Origin: an uncultured bacterium
GTDB lineage: Bacteria > Patescibacteriota > Andersenbacteria > UBA10190 > CAIZMI01
Length of the DNA stretch: 48,874 nt
Direction: 5' to 3'
Assembly: GCA_903934015.1 (NCBI GenBank)
Contig: CAIZMI010000018.1
Location: 1-48,874 of the forward strand
Notes under the pieces: model-generated
What the model was told of the DNA's origin: nothing
The model's input: only the letters and a program-made list of their open reading frames with translations
Database searches by the model: none
Translations under genes and position numbers: made by a program
Shown: positions 46,764-48,874 of the stretch, piece by piece
How the letters are laid out: the number at the start of each line of letters is the position of its first letter
How positions within the stretch are numbered: position 1 is the stretch's first letter

Positions 46764-48293
46764 TTATTTATTGGGCAATTCATGAATTGCCCCTACACGC
46801 TTCAAATCACGAAGGAAACGAAGCAAAAGCCTGGTAGCCGAACCGGATGCGCCAACGGGGTTAACCGGATTTACTTGCTGTTCTGAATAAGCCGGACCGG
46901 CAATATCCAAATGAATCCACGGTGTTTTTTCAACAAAAGCTTCCAAAAATAACGCGGCTGTTATTGCACCACCCCAACGCTTTAAGGAAGTATTTCGAAT
47001 ATCCGCGATGGCGCTTTTTATCAACGAACGATAATCATCAATAAGAGGCATTGGCCAAACCTGCTCCCCTTCTTTTTGTGCGGCGATCATTAATTGCTCT
47101 GCCAATTCTTGGTCATTGGAAAATAGTCCAGAAACTTCTTCACCCAAAGCCACAACACATGCACCGGTAAGAGTAGCAATATCTATCAGATAATCCGGTT
47201 TTTCTTTCAATGCTTCTGAAATAGAATCAGCGAGCGTGAGTCGCCCTTCAGCATCCGTGTTTCTGATTTCCACCGTCTTACCTGATTGTGTTTCTATTAC
47301 ATCGCCTGGTTTTATCGCCGAGCCGGAAGGCATATTTTCACACGCTGCTATATAACCATGCACGATCGCTTGTGGTTTTGTTTTCTCTAAAACGGAGAAC
47401 ACGCCCAAAACCGCAGCTGCGCCAGCCATATCACACTTCATTGTTTCCATGCTGTCAGACGGCTTGATGCTCAATCCGCCGGAATCAAAAGTAACACCCT
47501 TACCAACCAACGCAATTTTTACCAGCTCCTCCGATTCTGTTTTTTTCTCAGGCTGATAAACAAGATGAATGAAATACGGTTCATGTGTCGACCCTTGGGC
47601 AACCGCCAAGAAAGCACCCATTTTTCTCAACTCACATTCCTTTTGATCAAAAATTTCAACTTTAACGCTTCCCTTTGAAACATCAGCAATTTGTTGTGCA
47701 ATGGTAACCAAATCTGTCGGACGACTATTCTTGGCAGGCTCATTTACCAAATTACGCGCCAAAATTGTTGCATCACAATAAATTTTACCGGTTTTAATAC
47801 CACGCGTCGTTGATACGGCCATTCCTTTTCCAACCAGGAAGTCGACGGAAAGAATACTCCTTTGATCATTAATTTTGATTTGTTGCGTCTGGTATTTTGC
47901 AAACTGGTAACCACCTAATTCAACACCTTCCACCGCAGCAACACCTGTTTCAAACCCCTCTTTAAATATTTCCGGCACAATCACCGTTATTTCTCTGACG
48001 GCAATTGTTTTAGCAAATTGTACAGCCGCCGCAACTCCACGACGAAAAGTATCAATCGCGGGACGATCGCCTAATCCAAAACAAAACACCGACCGCAATT
48101 TATCGTTTACGGGATATTGAATAATTTGCGTTTCATTTGTCTCACCGGTGGCGGAAAATTTTGTCAGCATCTGTTGCACAAATGCTTTATCTTTTCCAAC
48201 CAAACCAAGATTATCTTTTTTCCAAAATAGAACGACTAATTCTGTGCGAGGCAAAACTGAATTTTTTTCTTTTACGTTGTATTGAGTAGGCAT
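46764..48293 (-). CDS. pepA: Leucyl aminopeptidase (M17, PepA)
   Basis: 509 residues from ATG 48293 (MPTQYNVKEKNSVLP); the track start at 48371 has no homology. The M17 catalytic domain is complete: LVGKGVTFDSGGLSIKPSDS (metal Lys/Asp), MKCDMAGAAAVLG, NTDAEGRLTLADSI (signature with Asp/Glu/Arg), then the C-terminal WGGAITAALFLEAFV. It removes N-terminal residues from peptides with two metal ions and forms hexamers. TATAAT is immediately upstream of the start, with no Shine-Dalgarno. It ends at the proline/glycine-rich tail expected for the family plus about 15 extra residues. Confidence 0.95.
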   Translation of the reverse strand: MPTQYNVKEKNSVLPRTELVVLFWKKDNLGLVGKDKAFVQQMLTKFSATGETNETQIIQYPVNDKLRSVFCFGLGDRPAIDTFRRGVAAAVQFAKTIAVREITVIVPEIFKEGFETGVAAVEGVELGGYQFAKYQTQQIKINDQRSILSVDFLVGKGMAVSTTRGIKTGKIYCDATILARNLVNEPAKNSRPTDLVTIAQQIADVSKGSVKVEIFDQKECELRKMGAFLAVAQGSTHEPYFIHLVYQPEKKTESEELVKIALVGKGVTFDSGGLSIKPSDSMETMKCDMAGAAAVLGVFSVLEKTKPQAIVHGYIAACENMPSGSAIKPGDVIETQSGKTVEIRNTDAEGRLTLADSISEALKEKPDYLIDIATLTGACVVALGEEVSGLFSNDQELAEQLMIAAQKEGEQVWPMPLIDDYRSLIKSAIADIRNTSLKRWGGAITAALFLEAFVEKTPWIHLDIAGPAYSEQQVNPVNPVGASGSATRLLLRFLRDLKRVGAIHELPNK

Positions 48294-48335
48294 AATTATA
48301 GTTAAATATAGTGGAGGCAAAAGAAAATAACAAGG

Positions 48336-48363
48336 ACAAAAAACAGACCCCCAAGGAGATCTG
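48336..48363 (-). terminator. Terminator of the 48404 gene
   Basis: Minus strand: CAGATC..GGTCTG (one G-U) followed by TTTTTT. Confidence 0.65.
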
Positions 48364-48403
48364 CTGACCAATTCCGACCCTGCGAAGCCGCCTTGTCACC
48401 GCG

Positions 48404-48619
48404 CTACGGTTGACACCCGACTTTTTCTCCAACGTAGTTGTACTCTTTATGTGTTAGGGGAGGCGGTTTCGGCTTCCGTCGGATGAGAATCAGCGAGACA
48501 AAAAAGAAGCAACTCCCGACAAGCGCAGTAGCAAGCGCACTGATCCACCACTGCCGCACCACGAGGAGTAAAACGATCAAAAAAGTAAAGGAACATACGA
48601 GACGCAAACACGTAGGCAT
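48404..48619 (-). CDS. Small two-span membrane protein (71 aa)
   Basis: ATG 48619 with GGGGG 7-8 nt upstream; the track start at 48670 is longer. Two membrane helices are present (LRLVCSFTFLIVLLLVV and ALATALVGSCFFFVSLILI), followed by a basic and Pro-rich tail (RRKPKPPPLTHKEYNYVGEK). No family recognised. It is a cassette with its own terminator. Confidence 0.6.
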   Translation of the reverse strand: MPTCLRLVCSFTFLIVLLLVVRQWWISALATALVGSCFFFVSLILIRRKPKPPPLTHKEYNYVGEKVGCQP

Positions 48620-48757
48620 GGTATTTCCCCCATGAAGGTCCCGACTTTTGACACGTTTGACAAATATCAAAAATATAATTTAATAATTCGCTTGTATTAG
48701 GGAAATACTTATTTTTTGGTAGGTGAAAAACCGTACTACTGACCTTTCCATATTAGC

Positions 48758-48874
48758 TTAATATAACCCGCTCGCCTCAAGGAATCCACGCAGGAGCGTC
48801 TCGTCTCTTAATTTCTGCTTGGCGTGATAAAGCGCTTTGCCGATCACTTTCAAGTCAGGGATAAGATTCCCGAG
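48758..48874 (-). CDS. 3' end of an unidentified gene (partial)
   Basis: The frame is open from the window edge to TAA 48758, giving 38 residues: LGNLIPDLKVIGKALYHAKQ then KLRDETLLRGFLEASGLY. It is helical and charged, consistent with the end of a soluble protein. The rest lies beyond the window. Confidence 0.45.
   Translation of the reverse strand, partial: LGNLIPDLKVIGKALYHAKQKLRDETLLRGFLEASGLY

Overview
The window looks like a piece of a Candidate Phyla Radiation (Patescibacteria) genome. The signs are compact genes, many of which appear to be leaderless, a short type IV pilus operon with fused PilM-PilN, archaeal-type AspRS/AsnRS, and DedA, VanZ, PrsW and PAP2 membrane proteins. Many genes are solitary uncharacterised cassettes. 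This placement rests on gene content only; I could not search a database.

Layout. 1-6.2 kb: repeat-rich accessory region with a membrane protein, a GIY-YIG nuclease, tmRNA, several small unknown cassettes, a Cys-rich 39-residue protein and an ABC-transporter deletion remnant. 6.2-9.4 kb: a beta-carbonic-anhydrase-like gene, then two tandem attenuator-like RNA elements in front of an unrecognised 611-residue protein. 9.4-16.3 kb: P1 peptidase, Asp/Glu racemase, PLD-like protein, flavin reductase, then DedA, GT4 glycosyltransferase and PAP2 (envelope lipid work), then AlkD-like repair. 16.6-20 kb: infC-rpmI-rplT, VanZ, PrsW and SufT-like genes. 20-21 kb: a DUF559 nuclease between inverted palindromes, tRNA-Arg, and a 3 x 100-bp array inside a broken tRNA. 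21-30.4 kb: type IV pilus operon (minus strand; transcription order pilB, pilC, pilMN, 45-aa ORF, pilO, 99-aa membrane protein, three prepilin-like genes). 30.5-36 kb: membrane-anchored unknown, amidohydrolase, iPGM, NDH-2-like oxidoreductase. 36-39 kb: unknown acidic protein, ThiF-like E1 enzyme with a 56-residue partner peptide, amidohydrolase pseudogene. 39-42.3 kb: HIT protein, AspRS, AsnRS. 42.3-48.9 kb: small unknown genes, IS481-type transposase, metallopeptidase with an in-frame TAG, ferredoxin, leucyl aminopeptidase.

Two gene styles are interleaved. One style is AT-rich, often with a -10 hexamer only 6-8 nt before the start codon and no Shine-Dalgarno (leaderless mRNA). The other is single-gene cassettes with a TTGACA-N17-TATNNT promoter, a clear Shine-Dalgarno, their own terminator and, in several, visibly more G/C-ending codons. 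The cassettes sit among dispersed structured repeats, several of which show compensatory changes between copies.

Best candidates for something undescribed: (1) the tandem attenuator RNAs at 7.05-7.42 kb, with covarying antiterminator/terminator pairing; (2) the ThiF-like enzyme plus a 56-aa Gly-terminated peptide carrying an extended Shine-Dalgarno; (3) two three-way-junction inverted-repeat elements, each exactly 18 bp from a -35 box; (4) a tandem array that splits a tRNA in its T-loop.
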